DNA of 64,000 bases from Taxillus chinensis (GCA_023512835.1 CM042086.1:17451820-17515819); one strand, 5' to 3'; shown: positions 35,679-48,628, counted from the first letter of the stretch. The notes: generated by a model not told the origin, from the sequence alone. Made by a program: numbers and translations.

Positions 35679-38600
35679 TTATCGAGGTATTAAGTCAGAA
35701 AATGTTACATCATTTGTCGAACATATCTCTTTCTGCAATGCATATCCTGTTTTACTGCTTCCACTTTCTTTTAGTGAAAAAGCAGGTCTTTTGGGAGTAA
35801 CAGAAGGTGTAGTTTCATTTTTGAGCATCCCTGAAACTTGCAACATGGAGGGTCTATCCGTCGGTTGTTCCTGGACACATAGTAGAGCCACATGCATGCA
35901 TCTGATCATTTTGCAATATGAATGCGTGTCATCCAGCGATGGATCCATAAACCCTTTGCACATACCTTCTTTCCACATTTCATATGCCTGCAATAGTATC
36001 CTTTGCTATCATTATCTAGTTTATATGCACAGTGGCGGAACATGGGTGACATGCTTTTGAAGTAACTTACATATTGGAGAAGATTTATATTCCCATCAAT
36101 ACCATAATTGCTTGCGTTCTTCTTTCCGCTTAGGATTTGCAGCAGTAAAACTCCAAAGCTAAAGACGTCAGATTTCATGGAATATGCATTCTTCTTTACA
36201 CATTCTGGAGGTATGTATCCACTGCATTGCAGTAATTAGTCCTTAAAAAAGACATGAATAAAAAGAAAAGAATGATGATAAGATTTAACAAAAACGAGAA
36301 TACTTACTATGTTCCTACAATTTGCTTTGTCTTTGTTACTTCTCCATTGTTCTCAAAAATTTTAGCCATGCCTAAGTCTGATATCTTAGGTTTCATCTCG
36401 CTGTCTAGTAAGATGTTACCGGCTTTCAAGTCTCTGTGAATTATGGTCAATCTTGAGTATTCTTGGAGATATAAAAGCCCTTGAGTAACTCCTTCAATTA
36501 TGCCAACACGTATTTCCCAGTTCAACAGTAACCTCCTTTCTGGATCTGCATCAGAATATATTTATGATCTTATTAATTCCTTATACTAACAAACTAGTAA
36601 GCCACACTCCTTAAGTTCAGAGAAGTTGCATACCAAAGAGGTAGAAATCCAAACTTTTGTTTGGCAGATACTCATAAATCAGCAATTTTTCTTTGTTGTC
36701 TGTGCAAAATCCTAGAAGTCGAACAAGATTCACATGCTGCAGCTTTGCAGTAAGGCTTACTTCATTTTTGAACTCTTTGGTTCCTTGCATAGATGATTTT
36801 GATAGTCTTTTCACTGCTATCTCTTGTCCGGTCGGTAATTTTCCCTGACAAAACCAATGATTGTGGTTAATATTGACAGGTCCTAGAAAATATTAAGTAA
36901 AAAGAGAATTGTGAGGGCAAATTTTATATTCAAGATAAAATACACCTAAAAGTGTTTTATTAATTTTTTAAAATGAAATGAGGAATGAAGTCTTCGAATT
37001 TTGAGAAAGGTGAAAGATCCCAGAACTATTTTGTTGGCCTTTGAAGGCGCGAAAGAATAATAATATTACCTTATAAACAGGTCCAAATCCACCTTGTCCA
37101 AGTTTATTTTCAAGCAAAAAGTTTTCTGTAGCTATTTTGATTGTGTCAAATTTGAATGCTTGCAGATCAGGATCATTGTTGGTATGATGCTCCAAATCCA
37201 AGAAGTTAGTTCCTGGTGTATATGTTGATTCTGTGTCTGTTTTTTGTATCCCTGTAATATAGAAACGCCTAGTAAAAAATCTCAAATTTGATGCAGCAGT
37301 TTATTTTAAAAGCCGTCAATGGTTTCAGTCTCACTATGGGGGAAAATTACCTCTTGACTTGTATAGTCTCCTCAAACAACAGATTATGGCTAGTATAAGA
37401 ACCACCACCAAGCTTGGAATCAATGTAGTCAGCAGTAACCCCCGCTTGCCACGGGGATTAATATCTTCATCTTGAGCTGTAAATTGAGCATAGTATATAT
37501 ATTTGGATGAATGTCACAAATGCAAAATAAACTTTCCAAAGTGGAAATAGTTTCAATAAGTTAATATATATGTTTGGTCAGAGGTATTAACAGGGGTCGC
37601 TCAAGTTTATGGAAAGATTGGTACACTAATCGATAAATTTAGGCTCTCTCATGTTGATCCATATGGGACAGCATTGTAAGTTGTTAACAGAAACAATCCA
37701 AACTAGCCCTACAACAAATACGTACCCCCCTCATCATAAGGATTTGGGGAATGGGGACCTTGGGTCTAGTTTTTCTTTCTTTCTTTTTTTCCTTAGTTTA
37801 ATTAAGGATTTTGTTATGTTAATAAAAAATTAGTGCAAACCTGCTCGTGAAAGCGCCCAGTTTTTATCATCATGAGAGACTTCCCACACACTATATCCCA
37901 GTAGCTTCTTCTCCTTTGCATAAGAAACTTTAGCTCTGATGGCCTCAACATCATCGAAACTTATCCAAAACGACCCAATGGTGCAGTAGTTCTCCACAGA
38001 TCTAGCATCGTACGCTATCTTAACTCTGTAACTCTGTATGAACGTTTTGATGTAGTCATAGCTCACAGAACCATCGTTGGTAATAGCTGGACCTCCCGCG
38101 GGAGCACCAAGGTTAATACTTCCGTTGGCTTTCTTAAGCTTCCACGCATAGCCGTGGAACGGCAAACCCAGAAGCAGCTTGCTCGCGGGTAACCCCAGCC
38201 TCATCCATTCCTCGACGCCGGCATCGGTGCTGAGCTTGCTTGGTGGGTCATATAAAGCAGCATGGAACTGGGTGAAGTTGTCCCTGGTGGGGATGTGATA
38301 GTCATACGACGTAAGGTGAAGCCAATCCACGTTCCTAAGAATGGAGTCGATGGGGTATGTGAGGGAGGCAGATATGGTGGGGGAGTAGTAAACAGACATC
38401 GTCAGGATCAAGCGCGGTCGCTGCGAGGTTGAGTTTGTGGGGTCATCGGAATCCGAATCCACGGCGGCTCGCCACTCGTCGAGTAGCACTCCCAGGTGGG
38501 TCATGTTCCAATCCATGCTGGGTTCGATGCAGTAAAGGTCCAGGCCATGGAAGCCATAAGCTCTGGCTGTTTTGATGGAGGAGTCGATGAGGTTCTTTCG

Positions 38601-38956
38601 GTGGTCGGGCGGGGCGATGAGGGGAGGGAATGTTGAGGTGTTCCTGGGGCCGGTCCATATGGACAGAAGGGTGACCACTTCTGGGTTCTTGCGTTTCACC
38701 ACTTGGGTGAAGGTGGAAAAATATTCCTCGTCGGAGGGGGAGATGGAGAGGTGGCCGGAGGGTTGGAGGCGGGCAAAGGCACAGATGAGGTGAGTGTAGA
38801 GGGCGGAGTTTATGTCCGGCACCGGGAACTCTGCCCCGGAATACCAGTAGCCCGATTTGATCCACGGTTGAGCATTAGCAGTAGCATTAGAGGTGTGGAG
38901 TTGATGGGAAGAAGAAGAAACAAGGGGAAGAAGAAGAAGAAGAAGAAGGATCAGCA

Positions 38957-38957
<1 letters not shown>
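35679..38957 (-). CDS. chitinase-like (GH18) receptor-like Ser/Thr kinase, copy B (CHRK1 type)
   Basis: Exons on the minus strand: 38957-37841, 37476-37351, 37251-37070, 36844-36634, 36545-36308, 36221-36071, 35987-35679, giving 777 residues with consistent phases. The domain order matches copy A: signal peptide [15 protein letters not shown]18 domain, transmembrane helix, kinase with [12 protein letters not shown]487 in [14 protein letters not shown] (582-589), SDLG and GTYGYIPPE. The GH18 active-site motif reads [11 protein letters not shown] (136-146). The catalytic Glu position is Ile144, with a Glu one residue later (145) that is out of register, so chitin hydrolysis is again unlikely. 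Differences from A are few and mostly conservative, plus three extra Leu-rich residues in the signal peptide, one extra residue near the end of the GH18 domain and one in the juxtamembrane region. Both copies look intact, so this is recent duplication rather than gene and pseudogene. The ligand is unknown. Confidence 0.92.

Positions 38958-38960
<3 letters not shown>

Positions 38961-39002
<42 letters not shown>
38961..39002. repeat. (AT)n microsatellite abutting the copy B start codon
   Basis: An AT run of about 42 bases begins three bases upstream of the copy B ATG (minus strand, 38957-38955). Copy A has only ATTATATTGAATAT at this place. The run would lie in the 5' UTR or core promoter of copy B and is likely length-polymorphic. 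Confidence 0.9.
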
Positions 39003-39007
<5 letters not shown>

Positions 39008-40059
39008 GCTTTTTTAAATAATAATAAGGCTAGCCTGTATGAATCTGATCACGGTGTTGGTTGGATCCTAAGGATCAGCTAAATGGAGAGACATTAGTTA
39101 GTGGCCGACATTACTTTGGTCGGCGTCGCTGCGTGGACAGTTGGACTTGGTTGGTGCCCGTGGATTCCCTGGTGAGCAGGTGATATATAGCTCACCTCAC
39201 CAGGTACTAGGTACTAGTTACTAGTTAGTGAGCGGTCACTAGTACCTGGTATTGTGCGTTATCAGGTATAAGGTGTCAAAACTACCTTGTATTGTACGTT
39301 CGTCCCTCTTCCGTACGTCGTCGGATCGCTCCCTTCGATGATGTGGCGCCATCGTAGTACCTGGTGAGCTCACCCGAGTCCAAAATTTGGGGGAGCAAAC
39401 TGAGGTTGAGTAATTTTTAGATTTACCGGGGAGAGAGAGGAAAAAAATATATAATAGGGATGATGATACGAGGTAATTGTATAAATATTTATTGAATTTG
39501 GAGTGAACGTGTGTAATACGCTGGAGTCTTACGATGAGAATGACGTCTATTCATTCATTTCTAATGACGTCTATTCGTTCATGACTTTTATTATTATTTT
39601 GGGTGGTCCTTGGCGTGTGTGTGGAAATGGCATAGAAGCGAGACGAGATCATGTCTGGCGTCGAAAAGAAACGGTGCAAGTGACCGCATGAAAACAATGC
39701 CACATATATGAGTGCAAGTCAAATAGTTCATTAATGACTCAACTTCTAACTTGCCTATTTGTGAAAACTTGAATGTTGAGAGAAAATGTAGTCATCCGTG
39801 GTGGAGACTAAATTTAAAAATCTAGATTAAAACTTAGGAGCTTCTAGATTTTAATTTTATTTATTTTCTTTTTAAAATAAATTAATTAAAAGTAAAAAAA
39901 TCATTAACTTGACATACACTCAAGAAAGAGATCACCAAAATTTATTAAGAAAAACCAAAAAGAAAGACAATTATACATTTGTGTAAGGATGAATAATCTT
40001 GCTTTCTTTTTAAACTTAATAACTTTGACATTTTTTAATCTCATATATATTTATAGCAC

Positions 40060-40262
40060 TTACTGTACAACTCTAAGTTTCTTGGGATAGCCTTAGAAGA
40101 TCCATCCAAATGACTCCATAACTCCTTTCTTTTCACAAACATCCTGAATTGGAATTTCCAACTAGCATAGTTTTTTCCATTAAAGCAAATAATGAAATAT
40201 TTTCCAAACATAACTACCAAGCAATGAAGAATCAAAAATTCTTCTACAACTAGAAATATCAT
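40060..40262 (-). mobile_element. Ty1-copia gag-like remnant
   Basis: The minus strand reads FNGKNYASWKFQFRMFVKRK followed by ELWSHLDGSSKAIP. This matches the opening of plant copia Gag proteins (L-x-G-x-N-Y-x-x-W-x-x-x-x-x-x-L-x-x-x-x-L-W-x-x-I-D-G). Only about 60 codons remain, and no LTR or pol was seen beside it. Confidence 0.6.
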
Positions 40263-43184
40263 AGTTGATAGTCATCAAGAAACCAAAAAGTCAGCCAAGC
40301 CGAGAGTTGCTTAAATTTAGGTTTTGTTCTCAATGCCCTCTTCGTAAGAGTTGCTAAGTTTATATAAAATTATGAGCTAATTACAAAGCTAAAAATCAAC
40401 CATTACATTGGAATGTGAAAGGTAATAATAAACACATATCACCTATATGCCTATAATACAAAATACTTCTATATATAACTAGATTAATAAAGTGATATAT
40501 ATATATATATATATTGCCACAATATACTGAGCCAACACATATCCAACTGTAAATTCTACTAACACTTCAACCAAGCCTTATCTCTTGTTTTTTAAAAGAT
40601 GCATGCTTTAAGGATGATTTTAGTGTGGCTAAGTAGCAATCTGACGAGTATATTTTTCATAATTTAAACACTAATCTAATTATTTTTGAATACCTTAAGA
40701 ACATATCTTTAGGACTAAAATATTTTAGAAAAGGACACTCTTAACTAAAAGTATACATTTACTCGCCTAAGCTTATTTGTTATTTATAAATAAAAATTAT
40801 CTAAATGAGTGAGTCAATTGAAAATTTTATTTTATCGCGAGTTAGATTGATTGACGAGTGAAAATGTTCAAATATGCTGTTAAGTTGACTCGTTGCATCA
40901 TATTCATTAAATTTCAAATACAAACGCTCAACTACATGCCTCCACGTGAAGGAACCCCAACCTAATAGTTTACCATCAATTCTCCCTCCCAATAATCCTA
41001 ATCTTTTAAAAGAATTTTTTTTACCATTAGGAAGGAGCACATGACTTGACCTCAAAAAAGGTACAATAAAAGAAAAAATCACAGCTATCCATATTATCAT
41101 GATTTTGTGGTGATGACACAAGCCGATTACACAAATATTTTTTATTTTAAAATAGATTATCTATCAAAGAAATGTATTTTGACATCACATTTTTATTCGA
41201 AAGGGTAAAAGACTTTACCGATCACATGAACATATGGGTAAACTTAAGTAGAGCAGCTTTTCAAATTCTTTAAATATTATACATGGATAAGTGAAACATA
41301 AAAAAAGTCCTCACCAGGGTGAGACAAAAAGGTGACTTATTTTCGAATATTACACATAGACAAGTAAAACATAAAATGAGGAATAAAAACACACCAAAAA
41401 TATATTAAACAATTGATATGACATCACATCATCATTCATTTGTGAATCTAACTAATTCATCCAATTAAATATTAATGTTCTACAAAGAGTGCTCGCCAAA
41501 ATCACATAAAAGGCTGCTCACCCCCGCTCTTTAAAAAAAATATAAAATATAAAATAGACAGGAACAATAACACACGTGGAACTAGCTAAAAAGGGAGCAT
41601 ATATATAAGGAAAACTTTTTTTTTTTTGTAGTTATATCGTGCACTACTGACTAGTGTGACGACATGTGATTGAATAATACATTACTGATGTGATGCAAGC
41701 CTAATCCTCGATATTCATATAGCAGTACTTTATATACTCTAGCATAACTCAAAAGAGGAACCACCAACCATTCCATATCGGGTAAGGGTGTAAAATGGAC
41801 TTAGATCCATGGGTCAAGCTTGCGGTTTTAGAGTGGATCGGGCCAACAAAATTTAAGCACATTTAAAATGCAGGCTTAGACGGACTAACCCGTTTAGGCT
41901 TACTCTGTGCGGATGCAAGCTAGCCTGCGAGTTTTTTTCTTTTTATCTTTACTATAAATGTCTTAAATTTTTAATACATATATTATATCGTGAGATTTTA
42001 ATTGAGTAATTAGATTTTATATTTTATTCAAATAATATAGTTTTTTAAAATATATAAATAAAATTGCTAATATATATTTGATTACGTATAATATATTAAA
42101 ATTATTTTATATTATATAAATTCGGTATATGAATAATTATAAAATAAACGTTGTCGGTTTAATTATTGCATTGATTGGTTTTAAACTTTAAAAAGAAAAA
42201 TCAATCAATGGGCCGGAATAGACCTGGCCCTTTTTAGCTTATTTAAAACATAAGCCTAAATAAATTGTGCATTAAATCAGGTTAGGCCGAGCCAATCTAT
42301 TTTACTCACCTATCACGTATAATATATTATGTATAATATATTAAATCACGTATAATATATTTTGTCTATTTAATCACGTATAATATATTAAATTGGATTT
42401 GGACTAAGAGAAAGAGACTAGGCCCATTTAATATGATAGTAATTTATTTTTAAAAATAATACGTCAGATAATTTATGATAAAAATTCATCTAAATTTATA
42501 ATTTTTAAAAAATAATTATATTTTTAAAAAATAATCTCGTCACCAAAGGTATTAAGAAACGTGTTATAAAATTCTTCTAAATTTTTCATTAATTTCCGGA
42601 GTTCCTTAATCAACCATGTCATTCATTAGCGGCGCACAAAACAATCTCTCCCCTTAAATCGGGGATTGGATTTGTAGCCGGCTAGCCGCCAACAGCGGGA
42701 ATCGGATATTTCACTGCGCTGGACAAACATTGCATGGGTGTGTGTGTTGTGAATCGGGTCTGGTCAAAAATAGGAAAGTGCAAAGACAGACATACAATCA
42801 ATCATCCTCGCTATCTCCTAAAATTAAATTAAATTAAAAAAAAAAAAAAAAGAGTAACAACTAGTTTATCATATGATTATTTCCGGGGAGAGTGGCGTTG
42901 CTTTCCCCACGCCCTCCCCACTCACCAGGGCGGCTCCAGCTCACCCACGCCCGCTTAGATCGGATCCATTTGCCGCCGACCCTTTCCTTCCCCCATAACC
43001 GACCTCCAATTTCACGCCAGATTTTTCCATCAATATTTTTTTCTTTCTCGGCTGCGGAGGAAACATGGAGAGAGAGAGAGAGAGAGAGATACATTAAGTG
43101 ATAAAAGACCCAAATCCCAAGTAGTTCGATTCATGGCTTAGCTTTGATTCTCCCAGGTGGTTTAGTTTCTGGGTGTTGGGTTTA
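40263..43184. other. intergenic DNA, no gene recognised
   Basis: AT-rich spacer. A minus-strand frame at 40801-41121 shows no domain. A block at 41780-42300 with phrases such as CGGGCCAACAAAATTTAAGC and GGTTAGGCCGAGCCAATCTA looks repeat-derived. ATAATATATTA phrases recur at 42310-42390. The last 250 bases form the presumed promoter and 5' UTR of the hydrolase gene, with a GA repeat at 43067-43089. Confidence 0.4.
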
Positions 43185-45667
43185 ATGGGCAATGTAACGT
43201 CAAGCGTGGCTGCAAAGTTCGCGTTTTTCCCGCCGGACCCACCGACTTACGATGTCTGCAGAGAGGCGGACGGGAGGTTGTTTTTCACCGGGTTGACCGC
43301 CGACAAGAACGTGGCCGTCCATTTGCTGGAGACCAAGGGCGGGAACAAAATCGTAGCCACTTTCTGGAGACACCCTTTTGCCAGATTCACGCTTCTGTAT
43401 TCCCATGGCAACGCCGCCGATTTGGGCCAGATGCAGGAGCTCTTCATCGAGCTCAGAGCTCACCTGCGCGTCAATATCATGAGGCCTGTTTTCTCTCTCT
43501 CTCTCTCTCTCTCTCTAACCATCTGTTGTGTTGGTTCTGTGTTACTGTTATGGTTTCTAGGTTTGAGATTTATTGCTGTGTTTAAATTATGTAAACTTCT
43601 TACACGAATTAATGATTTACCTCTTGTTGGGTTCCTTATAATGATAGTTCATTTTGTTTAAAGGAAAAAAAAACTGTTTTTGTTTGCTTTGTTTGGTCCT
43701 GCTTTTTCAATTTCTATCCAGACGTAATTTTTAGTTATTATCATCTTGTCTTTTTTTTTTTATGCCTGTTTGCTTTGCTTAGAGTTTTTTTTTTTTGGGA
43801 TTACTTGAATATTCAATATATATATATAGTCATCCCAGGTCCTTGTAGGAACTTATCAGTGCGTACATCATCATCATCATCATCATCATAAAGGCCCATA
43901 TATTTAGAATCCTATGTCCTGATAATATTTATTGTCTAGTGAGCATCATCATCATCGCTTTCCTCCGTTATGGTAGTATGGAGCTCTTCCTTTCTCAGTG
44001 CGTTCCATATATAGTGATCACAAAAAAACCAAAATTTGCGCATGCTAGTTTAAATGAAGGGCAATAAGCTGCTCTTATAAGCTGATCAATCTTTGGAACT
44101 CACGGTAGAAGTTTTGTATTCCTTGTGAGGGTCAAATTCATTATTCATTAATACATCTATTTGGCACTTAGGTTACACTCGGAAAGTTGCATCTTTTATT
44201 CATCTATCGGTGAAGAGTCATACCAAGTTTGCTAATGATTTTTTTTAACATTACAGTTATGATTATTCGGGATATGGAGCTTCTTCTGGTAAGGTAAGGA
44301 CTGCAGAATCGATATGCTCTTGTTTTGTTCCTAAAAATTATGTATAAAGGCAGTGCAAATACATCTAAATTGCACACAGACCTCAAGACCCCTTTCCATG
44401 ATAACACAAAGTAGAAAGCGAAAGAATTTGATAAATATGCATGCAATATGGCGCCCTTATCATGTTAAACATTCTTAATGAGGTTTTGTTTCTCTTATCA
44501 TTATAGCCATCCGAGTTAAACACATACTATGACATAGAGGCCGTGTACAACTGTTTGAAGAGTGAATATGATATTAGGCAAGAGAATTTGATAGTATATG
44601 GCCAATCAGTTGGGAGTGGACCAACACTACATTTAGCTTCAAGGCTCCATAAGTTGAGAGGCGTTGTGCTTCATAGCGCCATCCTTTCAGGCATACGAGT
44701 TTTGTATCCAGTGAAGTTGACCTTCTGGTTTGACATCTTCAAAGTAAATTTGAATTGAATATTTCTCTGATTTCTTTTAATTGCAAGCCCTAATTACATG
44801 ATTTTTGTATTGAAAAAATCCTGTTCGATATTTGTCAGAATATAGACAAGATACGCCAGGTCAGCTGCACAGTTCTGGTAATACATGTAAGTTTATTTTT
44901 GACGGTTTACTTCTTTAAAGTCACATTTCGGATGACATTCACTGTTATTATGATTCATAGTTTACTTGGGCTACATCATGAGTATATTTTAGTTTATTAT
45001 ATTTAGAAATTGTAATATTTTCTACCTACACTGTTTGGATTGTATAAAAAAATTGGTAATTAAAGGAAAATAAGACTAAGAATTATTATTTCAAGAACTA
45101 AAACTGTTTTCCTGCTAATTTGAAGAATTCATGCCATAAAATATTTTGATTTTGTAACTCATTTCAAATTTACTATCTTGTTCCTTGCATAAATCTTTGT
45201 GACATCTTCGCTATGTGGTGTGTATATGAGAAATCTTTCATTTCTTCTAGTCTTTGTGATCCTGGTAAATGTATAAACGCTTGCATTATGGCATTATTAC
45301 TAGTTTATAGACAAAGCAGCAAGTCTGTTGCTAAATATATTGCTTTGTATTCCTTTGCTCATTTTGCTGAACTCATGCTTGAGTTCAATTCTGACCTTTC
45401 CTTTTACAGGGAACAAATGATGAAATTGTTGATTGGTCTCATGGCAAGCGCTTGTGGGAACTTTCAAAGGAAAAGTATGATCCATTATGGGTAAAGGGTG
45501 GAGGTCATTGCAATCTCGAAACCTATCCTGAATACATAAAGCACTTGAGAAAATTCATAAACGCGTTAGAGAAGCTGTCCCTTTCAAAACAGACTAAACA
45601 ACTAGCTTCCAAATCCAGGATAACAGAAGCCAAACTCAACAAGTGCCTGAGATTTGCTAAAAGATGA
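43185..45667 (+). CDS. alpha/beta hydrolase, ABHD17/WAV2-like
   Basis: Exons 43185-43483, 44257-44293, 44507-44743, 44839-44886 and 45410-45667 give 292 residues. The start [20 protein letters not shown] is the usual family N-terminus. Catalytic triad visible: nucleophile S146 in YGQSVGSGP, Asp211 in GTNDEIVD, His240 in KGGGHCNLE. The oxyanion-region [13 protein letters not shown] is at 71-83. Length fits plant relatives of animal ABHD17 depalmitoylases, and activity in plants is inferred from that family. The MG start could allow myristoylation, but plant members vary. Intron 1 has no usable GT donor: frame and homology demand ATG-AG | GCCTGT joined to TTATGATTATTC (residues M-S-Y-D-Y-S), so it is a probable GC-AG intron. 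All other introns are GT-AG. Confidence 0.92.
43493..43516. repeat. (CT)n microsatellite just inside hydrolase intron 1
   Basis: A pyrimidine dinucleotide run begins about ten bases after the inferred GC donor of intron 1. Confidence 0.9.
43866..43889. repeat. (ATC)n microsatellite
   Basis: About eight ATC/CAT units within intron 1 of the hydrolase gene. Confidence 0.9.
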
Positions 45668-48620
45668 CTGGTTTTTTCCCCTTTATCACTTGAGAGCAGA
45701 GGAGAAGTGACCTGAAACTGTTAGCCAGTTTGGTCAGCTAGGTAAGCCCATCTCTGATAGAACTAGAATGCTCGGTTGCTTGATTGCTTCAAGGACACCC
45801 CGTTTTTGCTTGGCAAGCCTCTCAAACAAAATGACAAAATCTCAAAGCAGTAGGAGCCAAGGAAGCGTCTAAATTCCAAGTTCTGTTCGAGTTAACCAGT
45901 TTTCTGGCGGCAAAATGTATTGTCGTTAAACATCCCTTAAAGTTAGCTTGTCATGATGATCTTGGTTTCATGTGTAATTTGTCGATGGTCGTTGCCCAAA
46001 AAAAAGTTACGTATATTGTTGGGTCTGGTTTCCAAACATTTCAGTTTATCAAAAATTATGTGCATATGAAAAGCGTTTTGTATCTCATCAATGGCTCCCA
46101 AGAGAATTTAAAGATATCTATATAAAATGGGCACTGCTAGGTGCAGCCCTGAGGGCGCAAGCCCCGACCGTGACCGTGGTGCCAAGCCACTGGACGACGA
46201 AACATCACATCATGCAGGTCTGGATATATCTTTTTTCCATATAAAATTGTTCTCTCTGTTTTTTTAATGTTTTTTGTGAGGAGGTCTTAATATTTGAATT
46301 GATGCTTTAAAAAAAACATTTATATTCTTTTTACCGGTATTTTTTTAAAATATAATTTTTGGATAAATTTATATCACTCATAAATATTTTTAAATTTATT
46401 AAACTTATTATTTTAAATCAAATAGTTCTTTTTTCAAGGGATAGGATTATTCTGCTCTTATGGCTTGGCTAGGAAGGATGCAATTGTCTATTTTGCCTCA
46501 TTTGGATTTTATTCCAAGCACACAGGTTGAGATTTAGGTAAAATATAATTTAAAAAAAAATTGAACTCGTATTTGGGTTATTTAAAATACTTGAAAGAAA
46601 GACGAAATTTCACATTTATGTTTCAACATAGTTAAACTTAATTAGAATAACTTTAATTAAAATAACATAATATCACATTATAAAACTTAATAAAATAACA
46701 CATTTAATTTTTTAAACCAAATTATATGTCAAATACAATTTATTTATAAAAAATAAATATTAACACTATTAAGAGAATATATATAATTAAAATAATTTAA
46801 TTATAACATAATAATCATAAATAATGATTATTTCATTAAGAATTACTAATTTTACATATAATCTCATTTTAGAAAAATAAAAGCCATTATGTTCATTTCA
46901 TGGTGTCTTTTTTTATTATTATTTAAGTGTAAGGTACCAGGATGATTCGTGAAGTCTTTCTTGACCTTACATTATATATTGTTTTAAAATTTAAATTTAA
47001 ACTCTTTCTTTATCAATATCAATATTTAAATTTAATAATTATTAAAAACAATTTTGAAAGTTTAAAATAATCAAATAACATGAGTTTTCTAAGAGTATGT
47101 TAAATAAATACATTACAAATGTTTGAAAATTATGAATAAGAATATTTTTCCATGTATACATATATAACTAAATGTACTTTTCCAAATCATTTATGAAAAA
47201 ATATTATCTTAATTTTATTTTAGCATATATAAATAACATAGAATTTTAAAAATTAATAAAAACAATTATTACCTAACGATGATACCCACTAATTAAGTTA
47301 AAGTATTATTTTACCCATCAATCTTTCTATAGGTTATAATTTATACATATGGGTCAAATATTTCAATTTCCTACCATTCTTTTACATAGTGAAAAATGGT
47401 TATCATTTGATATATAATGTAACATATCACTTAAATGATAGTTTGACTAGGTGATACATATAAAATTTGCCAATGATTTAATCAATTGAATGATATATAG
47501 CAACTAATTAAGTAAATCCCTATTTTGTGTAGTGTAGATTGGTTCATGATTTGAGTTATTTCTTATGCACAAATGAATATGATAGTGTTATTTTCAATTT
47601 CATAGCTTTCTTACTCTACATTTTATGTTTATATATGTCTAATGTAAGTGATTGATTATGCATTTTATACAAACGTTGTTTTCATCTTTTTAACTAGGTT
47701 AAGGTTGATGTTGTATTGTAGAACTTGAAATTCAATGTTACCGTGATCTCAAAAAGGTCCAAAAATTATTTGTATAATGTTGCAAACCCTTTAAATATCT
47801 ATAAGTATGAAATTAAATTATATCCTTTCATGGATTTTAAAAAAAAAAAGTGCAAGTAAAACAAAACGAATTAATGAAAAAAAACTACAAAGACCAAAAC
47901 CACAAAAAGAAAAATAAACAGCAAAGGAATTAAAACTAAATAAATTATCTCAGCAATGAAAATATAGCAATAGTTGAAGTAATTCTCCTTGCATATACTT
48001 TTTTCCTATGGTTTAGACAACTATATTAATTAATTAATTTAAAATAAAATTGATACGAATAATTAGAGGTAGTAGCAGATCAAATCATATTAAGCACCTT
48101 GCCCATAATCACCCTACAACTAGCAATGACAAACCTCTTGATGATTTTTTTTTTGGAAGAGACATCCACCATATACGCTTCACCTCTATCTTGACTTTTT
48201 CTTGTTTTCTTTAATTATCTCCCATAGCATGCATAGGATCATTGCATGTCGCATTAAATAACTAATGCCTTGGTTTGATCGTGTGCAAGTCGGCCCCAAA
48301 TAAATGTATTGTTTTTGGGTCGTGTATTGAACTCTTTTCCATCATTAAAAAAAGTTCTTATTCTAGCTTATTGGTCATGTCATATGATTGGCTCATTGGT
48401 CATATCATATGATTAACTAGCTCCTTGCTTAATACAATGACACGCAGCGACAATTTAAAAGAAAAGGGAAAAACCATATAATTTATTTTAAAACTTGAAT
48501 GAACGGTCCAGATGAGTGGTCCCCTTCCTCAGCTGGTGGACAGGAGGCACGCCATGTCACTTCCCTGAAGTCGTCTTCTTCAACGTAGTACCAATTTTGT
48601 TAGTTCCCGGGCCCAAGGCA
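45668..48620. other. intergenic DNA, no gene recognised
   Basis: Presumed 3' UTR of the hydrolase, then strongly AT-rich sequence. A short GC-richer phrase at 46128-46200 (GCCCTGAGGGCGCAAGCCCC) resembles a repeat edge. No coding pattern was detected on either strand. Confidence 0.4.
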
Positions 48621-48628
48621 ATATAAAA
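48609..48628 (+). promoter_or_regulatory. candidate core promoter of the response regulator gene
   Basis: GGGCCC (a TCP-type site II element) at 48609-48614 lies just upstream of TATAAAA at 48622-48628, a plausible TATA box. It would imply a 5' UTR of over 600 bases, possibly with an intron. Read by eye only. Confidence 0.35.

Larger units (their letters stand above)
35249..40040. repeat. segmental duplication, copy B
   Basis: Matches copy A (from about 19080) from AGCTGTCCTACATTA through the receptor kinase gene and about 1 kb upstream of it, ending near 40040 at a copia gag remnant. It lacks the 780-bp insertion of copy A and has a long AT microsatellite next to the start codon. Confidence 0.85.

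Noticed and set aside
40801..41121. 106-codon minus-strand frame upstream of copy B
   Set aside because: Residues such as GSFTWRHVVERLYLKF look protein-like in places, but no family, splice context or conserved copy supports it.
43866..43889. Possible short regularly spaced repeat array
   Set aside because: It is a plain trinucleotide microsatellite. No spacer-repeat pattern like CRISPR exists in the window, and none is expected in a plant.
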